Shown here one piece after another: positions 1-10,527 of a stretch of 64,000 bases of DNA (positions are counted from its first letter, which is position 1; each line of letters opens with the position of its first letter). The position numbers and the translations under genes were made by a program. The notes beneath the pieces were generated by a model, which had not been told where the DNA came from, did no database searches, and saw only the letters and a list, made by a program, of their open reading frames with translations. The DNA comes from Isoetes taiwanensis (lineage: Eukaryota; Streptophyta; Lycopodiopsida; Isoetales; Isoetaceae): contig JAJEKV010000033.1 of NCBI GenBank assembly GCA_021234155.1, forward strand, positions 813,848 to 877,847, read 5' to 3'.

Positions 1-389
1 CATGTTACTAAGAAATGCAATGATGCTTGCCAGACTGAAGTGCATGGTGCCAAGTTAAGTTACAGAGAATGAAATAGAATGAATAGTGTTGCTTGTCAAA
101 CTGGTTTCATACAGGGAGCAAAGAAATTGCAGCTAATGACGAACTAAAGGTAGCATAATAATTTTTGAGTTGAACTTCATGCACTGCTTATACTTCTAAC
201 AAAAAAGACTGATGAACTTGCATCCAGTATGACAAGCAATATGCCGAAAACATATTGCAAGTCTACTATAAAGATGGACTGCATTATTTTTATTTCTAGA
301 ATGTAACTGACAAATTTCTTATATCGTCTTAGACTCATTTTTGTTTTATTGATACTGATACTGACTTCTGTGTTTGCAAGTTGAAATAG
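1..389 (+). other. Intron of the succinyl-CoA ligase gene
   Basis: This AT-rich stretch has no coding similarity I can see. It ends in an acceptor AG directly before the first recognisable exon at 390, so it is read as the 3' part of an intron. The 5' exons, with the transit peptide and roughly the first 70 mature residues, lie outside the window. Confidence 0.75.
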
Positions 390-2497
390 GTGGTAGTAAA
401 AAGTCAAGTTTTGGCTGGGGGACGTGGACTAGGCACATTTAAGAATGGGTTCAAGGGTGGAGTACATATTGTCAAACGAGAGGAAGTCGAGGCCACAGCT
501 GGTAACCTAATTGTTTGCAATGCTAACATGTTGCAGTAACTAAAAACCTTATTGTTGTTAATTGTATCAGGAAAGATGCTGGGTCAGATTCTTGTCACCA
601 AGCAAACCGGGCCTCAAGGAAAGCCTGTGAATCAGGTCTCACGCATGCATGCATTTGAAGTTGCTTCAAGTGAACAAAATGACGTGTCTTATACTAATAT
701 TTTATTGTAATTTGATCCAGGTTTTTCTTTGTCAGAAGCTGGCATTGGTGAATGAGATGTATTTTGCCATTGCACTTGATCGTGCTAGTGCTGGGCCTGT
801 AAGTTTGTCTTGTCCGTTTATCATAATATCATGAATACATGTTATAAAAGTCTTTCATGTGGATTTATGAAGGGGTCTGTTTACTGTTTCTATGTAAGTT
901 TTGGGCAACACAAAATACCAATTCAGTACACTGTACTATTTTATTTCAAGTATCTCCTACAAATGCATCAATGGGTTGTATAATAACTGCATTGAACATG
1001 GTCAAATTCGACAGATCGTTTGTTGATTGTTTTGATGCATCATATTCTGATGTTTGGAACTCTTTTGTTTCTGTTGAGTTAGGTCATTATTGCCTGTAGA
1101 AAGGGTGGCACGAGCATAGAGGATCTTGCAGAAAAATATCCAGACATGATTATAAAGGCAAGAAGCCATGTGGTTTGCTTTCATGGCCTTTCAATCAAAC
1201 CAATCTAAAATGTCATTTTTACAAGCAGGTTCCTATAAGCATTAAGGTAGGAATCACAGATGTTGATGCAGAAAAGGTGGTTGAAGGTTTATGTCTTCAA
1301 AAAGCTGATAAGGCAGAAGCCATGGAGCAGATAAAACGTCTATATAAGCTTTTCACCGATACGGATTGCACACTTGTGGAGGTGGGTTGTTCGAATGATA
1401 CCTACCTTCATTTCTATTATTATCTATCAAATTTATTTAAGTCTATGGATGATTAAATGCATCATACATTTTAACCTAGTTCCTTATCTTCTTGGTTGTG
1501 GAGATTAGATCAACCCCCTTGCAGAGACGGCAGATGGGCAATTGGTTGCAGCTGATGCAAAACTAAACTTTGACGATAATGCAGCTTTTCGTCAGAAAGA
1601 AATATTTGCTCTTCGTGATAGGTCACAAGAAGATCCACGTGAGGTACTTCACTAGGTACCCTTTTATTCTAGTCTCGCAATACGTTTTGGAGAATATGTC
1701 AGATCCTTGGGTGGAAGTAAGATGTTGGTATTTGACATGGTGGGCAAGATGTTTATAGATTGGATGACATAAGATTAGGAAAGAACCATAATTATTGCCT
1801 CTATTAACAATGGCAATGTTGTGGGATTTTGTTGACTTGGGATAATTTTTCTTTTACAGGTAGCAGCTGCTGCAGCAGACCTTAATTATATAGGTCTAGA
1901 TGGAAATATTGGTTGCATGGTAAATGGTGCAGGTCTTGCAATGGCTACAATGGATATTATCAAGCTTCATGGGGGATCTCCTGCTAACTTTCTAGATGTT
2001 GGTGGAAATGCTTCTGAAAACCAGGTAAGCTTGATAATATGATGAGATCAATACAATTATCTCATGTGGCAATAATATCATGTGTGCCATTCTGGTTTTA
2101 TTGTATTCAGATACTTGAAGCCTTCAGAATTTTGACATCAGATCAGAGTGTGAAGGCTATATTAGTGAACATTTTTGGTGGTATTATGAAGTGCAACATC
2201 GTTGCCAGTGGCATTGTCAATGCTGCAAAACAGGTGGGAGCACAATTTCCTTGTTATCTATATTTGAGCTTATATGTCAAGCTGTTTATACAGGTGGCTA
2301 TGAAAGTACCTGTTATTGTTCGGTTAGAGGGCACAAATGTTGATCTTGGCAAGAATATTCTTAAGGTTGGTTTTGGATATTAGAGTAAAGCAAATTAAGT
2401 GGCTAAACACTCAACTTTACAGGAAAGTGGTATGGCAATAATACCAGCGGAGGACCTTGATGATGCAGCAAGAAAAGCTGTTGCTGCTATTGCTTGA
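390..2497 (+). CDS. Succinate-CoA ligase (ADP-forming) subunit beta, mitochondrial, 3' ten exons
   Basis: This is the beta subunit of the TCA-cycle enzyme that converts succinyl-CoA, ADP and phosphate to succinate, ATP and CoA in the mitochondrial matrix (bacterial sucC, animal SUCLA2). Exons read as 390-501, 571-635, 721-798, 1083-1157, 1229-1381, 1509-1643, 1860-2024, 2111-2233, 2294-2365 and 2423-2497. All phases match, giving about 350 codons to a TGA stop. Visible motifs in order are [10 protein letters not shown] and [13 protein letters not shown] (ATP-grasp), [48 protein letters not shown] and [10 protein letters not shown] (CoA-ligase domain), and [10 protein letters not shown]. Family proteins are about 420 residues, so only the N-terminus is missing. 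Introns are short (67-284 bp) and GT-AG, except intron 4, which starts GC. No frameshift or stop breaks the frame, so this is the one gene here that looks functional. Confidence 0.95.
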
Positions 2498-2621
2498 CTC
2501 CATTCTTTTTGGTAATGGGATTTTGGCATGCAGTGAAAAGTGGAAGAATTGGCTGCATTACCAAGCTTAACACACCATTGTAACAGGGCAAAAGATATTT
2601 AAATAGTTGGCCCTACAGAAT

Positions 2622-2636
2622 AATAAATGCAATAAA
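2622..2636 (+). terminator. Polyadenylation signals of the succinyl-CoA ligase gene
   Basis: Two AATAAA hexamers (2622-2627 and 2631-2636) lie about 125 bases after the stop codon in an AT-rich 3' region. This is the usual position for a plant near-upstream poly(A) element. No other signal was assessed. Confidence 0.6.
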
Positions 2637-2803
2637 ATTTTGATGCAAAAAACATATATATGCACAAGGTCGGAGTCTAAATATCTGGACTAGTATTTGT
2701 GTTGTTTCTCTTGGTGAATAATTGTCGTTTGGGGTGTATTTAAAATTTTTTCAACCATTGGATTACAGAATTTCATGGAGAATATCCCATATTGGGCAGT
2801 CTA

Positions 2804-2837
2804 GGCCGTTCCCCGCAAAAGGTGGGGTCAAACGGCC
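2804..2837. other. Short stem-loop sequence
   Basis: GGCCGTT at 2804-2810 pairs with AACGGCC at 2831-2837, and an inner CCCC pairs with GGGG around a nine-base loop. It lies in the spacer between the ligase gene and the transposon. Its function is unknown, and it could be a relic of a small element. Confidence 0.4.
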
Positions 2838-2881
2838 ATGTTTTGACCTGCCCCACAGATTGACTATAAAAAACCAATGTA

Positions 2882-2969
2882 ATGGCAGCAAATGAATTCC
2901 AATCCTACTCAAATTGTGGTACAAGATGGCAGCAAATGAATTCCAATCATACTCAAATTGTGGTACAAG
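2882..2969. repeat. 44-bp tandem duplication
   Basis: A 44-base unit beginning ATGGCAGCAAATGAATTCC occurs twice back to back (from 2882 and from 2926) with one visible mismatch. It lies in the 2,640-3,545 spacer. The rest of that spacer holds no gene I can support; 3,000-3,400 is strikingly CpG-rich compared with its surroundings and may be the 5' region of the following transposon. Confidence 0.8.
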
Positions 2970-3545
2970 AACATTATGAATAGCAAACTCAAATAGGGTA
3001 TGGTTGCCTCCTATCGTGATTGTCCCTCGAGAACACGTGCCATCCCCATCTCAACGCAACATCGCCCTACCGTGGGTTGGACGCCCGTCTTCACCATGTG
3101 TGTGGCCCGTGGACGTTATGTGCACATCTTGAACATTTATGGCACGGATGTTATCGTCGGCCGGTGTTCGGTTGTCGTGCAGCCGAATGCCGGCAAGAAT
3201 CGCGACAAAAACTACAGCGATCGCGTTAGCCCGGTTACCCGGTTATGCGATGCATTTGTTGACCATCGATGTGCAATAGAGCTCCGCTAAGCGTGAAGCC
3301 CTGCTTTCCGCCGTCGTGTAATTGTTGTCTACAATTGTGGAGCGAGTTACACACTTCGTAGGCGTGTTAAGAGTCCTGATCATATCGATTCGAAATTAGA
3401 ATTCAATGCCCCTTGCTTGAATTCGCGCCCATTCCAGAGCACTCGATTACCGAAGCCCAATTTGAATACCAAGCTCCCGCTATGGCTCCCAACAGAATAA
3501 AAGGCAACTTCAACTTCCAAATTTCAAGCTTATCGATATCAGGCC

Positions 3546-5490
3546 GTGAGGAGCACGATAATAGACATGGTTTCCATAAGAGGTTGGAGAGGAGACGATG
3601 GTGAAGCCAGTAACAGAGTACCTACATCAAGGAAAAGAGTTACTGCTCCAAGGAGGAAACGTCGGACACCACAAATCAGTGCTGCATCTCCCACAATGCC
3701 AAGGAGGCCAAGCAAACGAGGGCAGTGGACTAAAGATCAAATGGCAGACATCTTGGATGAGGTAAGTAAGTATGGTATATCTGTTAGAGAGGCATCTAGA
3801 AGGTCTGGAATCTCGGAATCAACAATAAGGGACTGGCTGTATGGCCGTATAACTCATAAACAGACTGGTAATCCACAAATCCTAACGACTCTACAAGAGG
3901 AAGAGTTGGTCAATGGGCACTCTCGGGGAAGCGCGGGGAATGGGGGTTACACTCTACCGTCAAGGAAAGGGCGGCCTGAGATGGCTATGGAGGGGGACAA
4001 CTCAGAATTTCGCGGGGTTCTTGGGAGTAAATGGTGGAAGCTGTTCAAACAAAGGCATCCAGAGGTTGCACTAAGAAGTGCAGAGACGCTAGATATCGCT
4101 CGGGCGCGTGCTATGACAGAAGAGAATCTGGATAACTTCTATGCTGGTCTGAGACAAATCTATGACGAGTTCAACTTCCCGGCCTCTAGGATCTGGAATG
4201 CTGATGAGACTGGCATCCAAGCTGGTAAGGGGAAGGGCATGAAGATCATAGGTAGGAAAGGGGAGAATAGGGTAAATGAGGTGGTCATGAACAATAGGGA
4301 GTGGGTGACCATTCTGGTATGTGTAAATGCTGAAGGGTTTAAGATACCTAATTTGTACATATTCAAGGGTACTCGGATGAGGCAAGATAACATTGCCAGA
4401 TGTGAGGAAGGGGCAATTCAAGCTGTGCAGCCCTCGGCCTGGATGACTACAGAATTTCAAGTCTTGGTTGTCACATTTTGTTGCTAGGGTTCCTGGTGGA
4501 GTATCTCCATCAAGGCCACATCTGATAATATTGGATGGCCATGGCAGCCATGTGGAGCTGGAAGTAATTTTGGCAGCTAAGGAAATGGGCATACATTTTG
4601 CCCTACTTCCACCCCACACATCACATAGGTTACAACCTTTGGATGTTGCATGCTTTGCACCATTCAAGGCAGCTTTCAAGAGATTGAGATCCTCTTACAT
4701 GGTTAGCAAAGAGAGGACAGAACCGAAGAGGGAGGACATTGCAGAGCTCATTTCACAGGCCATTGAATCAGGGCTGACACCTAGCAACATCAAGGCAGGG
4801 TTTAGAGCAACTGGGATTTGGCCATTCAACTCGGACAAGGTTAAGCCAGACCAGGAAAATGGCAGGTTTGGTAGAGTGCCCATGGAGCAGATTATCCAAA
4901 GTGGAGGCCAAGAAAATGCAGCCAACTTGGAGGATGAGGAATTGGAGAAATTCAACATGGCTGACTTGCAACAGTTATGGGAGGCATTGCGCCCTGCTGG
5001 TGAGCATGGTGGCCAAGAGCCTATTGGAGTGCATCAACATGTAGTTGACAATGTGGACATTGCAAGCCATGATGTGCATCCATCTCACCGAGAAGATGCA
5101 GGAGATGGGGACCGTGAGGCCATTGATCCAACCTTAAGAGCCTCACTGCAACATGTGGTACCATCTGGTGACATGGGAACAGCACATGCATGTGTGCAGC
5201 TCCCTACAGACGTGAGGACATCACATGCCTGCATGCAACAATCCACGAGGGCAAGGAATCGGGGTTTAGTCCCAGACCTAAGTGGGAGGGTGCACATCTC
5301 TAGTGATGGCTTCTGTGAGGCCTTGGCTGCTGAGAGGTCTAGGAGGGCTGAGGCAGCAAGACTAAAGAATGAGCAAGTTGCAGCCAGGAAACTCGAAATT
5401 GCCAAGAGAGCTCAACAGAATAGGGAAGAAAGGGAAAATAAGGGGGCATTTCAAGAGTTGCAGCAGTCTTCAGCTTTCAGAGACCAATGA
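3546..5490 (+). CDS. pogo/Tigger-like DDE transposase, one frameshift
   Basis: This is a DNA-transposon transposase of the CENP-B/pogo/Tigger type. The first frame (3546-4487) has a basic stretch (about residues 29-40), a psq-type helix-turn-helix (about 60-102, with VREASRRSGISESTIRDWLYG-like spacing) and the first catalytic Asp in WNADETG (residue 220). The second frame starts near 4468 and carries the second Asp in LIILDGHGSH and the third in HRLQPLDVACF, 36 residues later, so it is a D-D-D triad. The usual CENP-B-type second HTH is shortened around residues 120-150. The join near 4,460-4,480 needs one single-base shift. The C-terminus holds a Glu/Arg/Ala-rich probable coiled coil (5320-5450). 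The initiator could also be the Met at 3696. Long open frames suggest a fairly young copy. No TIRs could be assigned. Confidence 0.85.
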
Positions 5491-6249
5491 GTGATGAGGT
5501 GAGGAGCAAAAGGTTAGAGGTTAGAAACAGAATGAGGATAAGGCAAGGGTTGAGTCCAATCAGGGATCCAATATTGAGAACATCATTCAGCATGGACCCT
5601 GAACGTCAGCAGGTTAGTGGATTGACCACACCGGTTATGAGTGATCATGCAGGTGCCCATGATAGTGAAGATGAAGTGAATGTTATGTGCTGCCTGGAAG
5701 ATACCCACCTGTGCTCGGGAGACATTGCTGGTGTGCAGGATGTTAGCATAGAAGGCTTCCTGCCTCTGGTCAGACCTGTTCCAAACTCCATTAGTACAAT
5801 CAGGTCACCATTGAAGACCTGGGACTTGGTCAACAGGGAGAGAGAGTCACAGCCACACGCAGGTATTGGCCCTGGGAATTCCATGAGATTGGACACGCAA
5901 GGTTGGGTCAATTATGCAGCAGCACATTCTGGCCCTCAACATGATGGGGACAAGACCATAGACAAGGCTAGGATCATTCGAGAAATGGTCGAAATAGGCG
6001 TGGACAAGGACATAATCTCTCGGGCCAGAGGAATGGATGTGGAGTTTGCAAAGACTTGGAGGGCAAATATGTCTGAAGGGTCGATACCAACACCAAGGTT
6101 CGAGGAGGGCAACACTTTCACTAACCAGGTGTGTTAAGTCTACAGCAGACGCTTAAGAGAACTGGCATTTCTGATACAATACTAACATTTGCATATGGCA
6201 GGTAGCTGAAGACAGTGACGAGACCATAGACGAGACCATAGACAACTAA
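5487..6249 (+). CDS. Second ORF of the pogo-like transposon, predicted one-intron gene
   Basis: The ATG overlaps the transposase stop by four bases (ATGA). The frame runs to CAG at 6128. A GT-AG intron at 6129-6201 would join it in phase 0 to a short acidic exon with a DETIDETIDN tail and a TAA at 6247-6249. The product of about 230 residues has a basic N-terminus (KRLEVRNRMRIRQG), a low-complexity middle and an acidic end. I recognise no family. It may be a C-terminal extension of the transposase reached by a frameshift, or a separate accessory protein. The tight overlap and shared orientation tie it to the transposon. Confidence 0.5.
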
Positions 6250-6725
6250 GGTAGCAGCACATGCAGCAGCAACACAATAGTAAATATGAAATCAACCCTA
6301 TATTCATTGCATTGTATATTTACGTTTGATAAATTGGTTTAACATTAAAATCAGATCTCTGGGCATATAATACAGCAAACATTGGTCTTCAAATGAAGGG
6401 GAATATCAGCCCAATCTGGAAAGTTCTGTTGCATTCGGATCATGCAAAACACACACACAGATATTATATGTAAATAAGAACTGTGTTAAGACAAAAACTA
6501 AAGTGCATTACTTGCAAGTGTGTAACTCATTTTCATTTCAAAGAAGCCCGAGGGCTGATACAAAAGATGGCACTTAGGCCCATCACAAAACTTCTTGACC
6601 CGCAGGCCACATTCTAGATCAAACATTGGCAGGGGAGGGAAGTTCTACAATCTTATCAGCCAAAAAAGAGGAGGCGAAGAGGCGAGGTCGTCCAGTGGTG
6701 CCATTGCAGAGAAGGCTGGAAGCAA
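6250..6725. other. Non-coding stretch after the transposon ORFs
   Basis: AT-rich sequence with a CA run near 6450. I see no gene, and it is probably 3' flank of the transposon. Confidence 0.5.
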
Positions 6726-7299
6726 TCAAGGACCAACAGGGCTTTGAAATAGAATGCTGTCTTCTTCAGTAACCACAATCTGGCAGTGGATTAGGTCAGT
6801 CTCACAGCGCGCCCTTTCAACCTGGGAGACTATCTCCGGAGACACCTCAACATGGAGGGAGGAGCCTACAACACGGGTAACCTCTGCTGGTGTAACAAGG
6901 CAATTATGAATTGTGAAAAAATTCGGAGTTGTTGAAGTTGTGGAGCTGCTGGGACTGGGAACATTGCTCTGCGGTGCGCAAGGACGTTTGTCAGGCGACG
7001 GTGCCCCCTCCTTCTGGACCTGGCAGTGTCCCAGGTCGGGCCGCTTCCAGGGAAGCTTGTCCGGCGTGCTTGATCCATATTCTCCGCTGTGCCTGTGTCA
7101 ATGCAAGAAAACATGTTTAGTCTAACCCAGAAACATCCAAATTAAGCTGAAGGAGGCAACAGAAGCCGGCGCTTACCTGTGGCGCTTCGATAGAGCTGAT
7201 TAAGAATACTGAGAATGTCGCTGAGAGACAATGAACTCCAAATTTAAAGAAGGAAGGGAATGATGGATCTGGCGCGGCCTGGGCAAACCAGATATCCAA
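6726..7299 (-). CDS. Possible two-exon gene of unknown function
   Basis: Read on the minus strand, an exon starts with Met at 7299 and ends at 7177 before a good donor (CACAG then GTAAGC). The acceptor TGACACAG lies at 7093-7100, giving an 84-bp intron. In one frame of the second exon an open stretch of about 125 codons runs to a stop near 6726. It is Ser/Pro/Thr-rich and then has an amphipathic segment (EVSPEIVSQVERARCET). The phase across the intron is not settled, because the phase-0 join stops early. No family is recognised. It may be the minus-strand accessory gene of the neighbouring transposon, or chance. Confidence 0.25.
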
Positions 7300-8371
7300 A
7301 AAGCTTCGCTTTAATGGCCAATTTCTTCCACTGCAGCCGGAGCAGAGTCGGTCCGAGCAGTTTAGGGGCGAATCAATTGAAGAATTAGGAAGGGTTTAAG
7401 GATTGAGGCTGGAAATTCGGCGAAGGTGGGTCAGTTTGGGGACGGTATCCGTTACCCTAGGGCACGATCGCTGGCAACCGTGAGGACGTAGGGGGCCTCG
7501 GGTGTGGCGAAAATGGTGTAATCGTGAGGCCTTCATTGATGCACCGGTCCTCGCTCGTGGGAGACTGGCAGACGTACATAGTGTTAAGTGCCATGTCAGG
7601 TGGCACACTCGATGTCATAGCAGGTCCATAGGGCTGGCGACGGCAGGCTCGGGATATACGCGAATGAGGCTATCGAATTAACGACGGAGGAGCCTAGACC
7701 CCCCCGTCTCACGATGCTATAACTTCTTAACCTTAGAGATTCTTGGAAAATTTTGTTCTTCAAAGTTGTAGTCCTGGTCATTAGGTACCCAAAACACCCG
7801 ACGGACGTCTAAGCGCGCAAATGTATCTCGACCTACAAGAGTTTGCCTCTTAAGTGCGCGAAACATGGCGACCATACCCTAAAGCATTATAAACTAGACT
7901 AGATTGAGCAGATTGGGACATTTTATACCTTTACGAGTATGGAGACTTGTGGGACTGTAGTGGACAAATAAATGTAGCTTAGACTTGTAGCTTAGACTTG
8001 TGGGACTGTAATGGACAAACAAATGTAGTTTAGAGTGACGGCTGACCAAGTTTGAGCTGCAAGCAAGGCTTGTTTCAATTGGCATCTGCCAGATGCCAGA
8101 TTTGGAGGGTTCTATGTCCCAAGAAAAGCCCTGTTCTGAGAAGCTCGTTCTGTTCCGACCAGATTTGTATGGCAAACAGAGACAAGCTCAAACAAGCTAA
8201 TGATGGGTGAAAAACAAGATCGCCCAGTCGGTCCAAAAAACTCATATCCCTGGCCTCAAGGAAGGTTATTGCCGTTGCACTCAAAGCAAGCAAACACAGG
8301 GAAGCTCGATTACGTGGAACTGCAGCCCCAACACAGGTGCCGCTTCAGTCCACGCGCCATACCCTCAAAAC
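7300..8371. other. Stretch without a recognisable gene, with a short tandem duplication
   Basis: The sequence is relatively GC- and CpG-rich up to about 7,860 and then AT-rich. A 38-base motif beginning CTTGTGGGACTGTA occurs at 7946 and again at 7997. I see no coding similarity on either strand. It may be transposon 3' flank. Confidence 0.5.
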
Positions 8372-8599
8372 TGTCAAAATAAGGACGATCGAAAATAGAC
8401 GACAGCAAGAACACGCGAACTTCTCATTGATACTAGAATCAATACATCATGCTCCGAGATCTCAGGAGCTTATAATAGCAAGAATATAAATGTAATAACT
8501 AACTAACTGAATATCAAGTACAATGACTAGATTCTGGATGCCTCATCATTCTTGGGATCTGGACAGTTGGAGACGTGTCAGTGGTTGCATGTTCTAACA
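8372..8599 (-). repeat. Ty1/copia long terminal repeat (3' LTR)
   Basis: On the minus strand a purine tract (GCAAGGGGAG) sits directly before TGTTAGAACATGC, the expected polypurine tract and LTR start. A matching CA end is at 8372, giving about 228 bp. Inside are a TATAAGC-like box and a polyadenylation-like region. The partner 5' LTR is absent because the element is truncated near 12,680, so the outer boundary is tentative. Confidence 0.6.
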
Positions 8600-10002
8600 C
8601 TCCCCTTGCAACCTTGACACTGAACGGAGTAATGCCAAGTGCTTCTCGATGATGGAGAAAACCTTCTCGAGGGAGAGCTTTTGTAAATGTATCAGCCATC
8701 ATTTCTTTAGTAGATAGGTAATCCAAGTGAATGAAATTCTCCTCAATTTGTTCGCGCACATAATGATAGTGGATTGATTGATGTGTCCTAGAGCGATGAG
8801 CTGGAATCTGAGCCATGTTAATGGCCCTTTGGTTGTCAATCCAAATTTGAATAGGCAAGGTAGAAGCAGAATGAACAAACTGCAACAAACGATGGTAGGA
8901 AACGAGATCACGAGCTCCATGAGATAATGCCAAGTATTCAGCTTCTGCAGATGATCTGGCCATAGTGGCTTGTTTCTTAGATACTCAATCTAAAAGACCA
9001 CCATAATAGGAAAAAGAGCAAGCAGTGGTAGAACAAAAATGAACATTTGTGCCGTGACTTGCATCAACCATCAAGGTTAACTGAGGAAAGCTTGATGCAG
9101 AATAGGTGATGCCATGATGTGGTGTGCCCAATAAATACCAAAGAATTTGTTTAACAAGCTGCCAATGCACAGAGGTGAACTTGTCATTAAATTGACTAAG
9201 AGTGATCACGGAGTAGCAGATATCAGGCCGGGTACCAATCATGATATACATCAGGCTGCCAATGAGTGATCTAAAAGATAAATCTGGCACAGGAGACTCA
9301 GTAGGTGCATCTTCAAACAATTTCAGATTGGGCTCCATGGGAATGGAACTGGAATGAGTAGAAAGCATGTCAAAACGATCCAAGACTTTTGAATGTACCT
9401 ACGCTGGTCAATGTGCAGACTGCGAGTGGAGCACTCACGAATAATGTAGATGCCAAGGAAGAAAGAGGCCTCACCTAAAAATTTCATAGCAAACAGAGCA
9501 TTGATGTGTTCATAAATACCAGTAAGATGATCACGATTGTTGCCAATAAGAAGTAAATCATCCACATATAGTAGAATGATAACCAAACAGTCATCTTGAA
9601 CTCGAATGTAGACATTCAGATCACTGGTGAAGGCTGAAATTGCATTTCTTGAAGAGCTCGGTCAAATTTCTGAAACCATGCACGGGAAGCTTATTTCAAG
9701 CCATAGATGGCTTTATGCAATTGGCAAACGTACTCTGGATGAATTGGATCTTCAAACCCGGGTGGTTGACGCATGAAAAGTTTTTCCTCAAGATCACCAT
9801 GCAGGAAAGCAGTCTGCACATCAAGTTGGAGGATCTCCCAATTGTGTTAGGCTACAACAGCAAGTATAGTCCGGAGACTATTAATATGAACTGCAGGAGA
9901 GTATGTATCATTGAAATCAAAGCCAGGGACTTGTGTAAACCCACGTGCTACCAATCTTGCTTTGTAACGGTCAATTGAGCCATCAGCTTGAAGTTTCTTA
10001 GT
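8514..10002 (-). pseudogene. Copia polyprotein, reverse transcriptase and RNase H part
   Basis: Reading from 10,002 down, the reverse transcriptase shows [32 protein letters not shown] and QPPGFEDP, then the active site YVDD (near 9560). TRPDICYSV and the RNase H motifs SSAEAEYLAL, IDNQRAI and ADTFTKALP follow. The frame is broken by stops and shifts near 9,385, 8,985 and 9,850. The C-terminus runs into the LTR. Order and motifs fit Ty1/copia (integrase before RT). The element copies its RNA in cytoplasmic particles; this copy cannot make a full polyprotein. Confidence 0.9.
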
Positions 10003-10527
10003 GAATATCCAACGAAAAATCTTCAGCCGGACCTGAAGAGAGAATTCATTTGCCAGGCTAGAGATGCAGCAGGAAAATATAACTTTGCTAAATCCAGAAT
10101 TTGTCCATGTCTCTACTGCAAGATGACAATGATCACAAAGGGGCCGGACCCCCTAGACGATGCTGGCTACTCCTCTGGTTAGGCCCAAAAAGTCCTGACT
10201 CTGTCAACAAACTTGATGCAATTGCTCGACATCATGATGAAGACAACTCAAAACTCTGATAAACTCTGTTATCTTTATTTCAGAGCTTTCGGTTTCTGCT
10301 TTACAACCTCTTTTTTCATTAGAAAACTGTCATAGTTAATTTCCTTTTTTCTTTTATGACATCCTTCTATGGTGTCTTGGAAAATCGGATATACCTCTTG
10401 TTTAAAAGCGTCATTTTTCTGGACGCTAGTTTTGGGTGGACACTCCCCGTATAAGTAGTCATTTTTGTTCTCTTTTCAAAATTATAAATGTAATACCATC
10501 CTTCAATCAAAAAAGAATATCCAACGA
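10003..10527 (+). mobile_element. 5'-truncated LINE-like retroposon inside copia, with 13-bp target duplication
   Basis: The 13-mer GAATATCCAACGA occurs at 10003-10015 and again at 10515-10527. The 499 bases between them end in six A residues preceded by a plant-LINE-like 3' end. This is the signature of target-primed retroposition on the plus strand. Removing insert and one 13-mer rejoins the copia RT frame (CRWIF to TKKLQADGS). The body contains no ORF I can name; it may be the 3' UTR of a LINE. Confidence 0.85.

Noticed and set aside
3000-3290. 96-codon plus-strand ORF in the CpG-rich region before the transposase
   Set aside because: No family resemblance, overlapping open frames in another phase, and the length expected by chance in GC-rich sequence.
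4089-4679. 196-codon minus-strand ORF across the transposase
   Set aside because: It is the antisense shadow of the conserved DDE domain; the plus strand carries the motifs.
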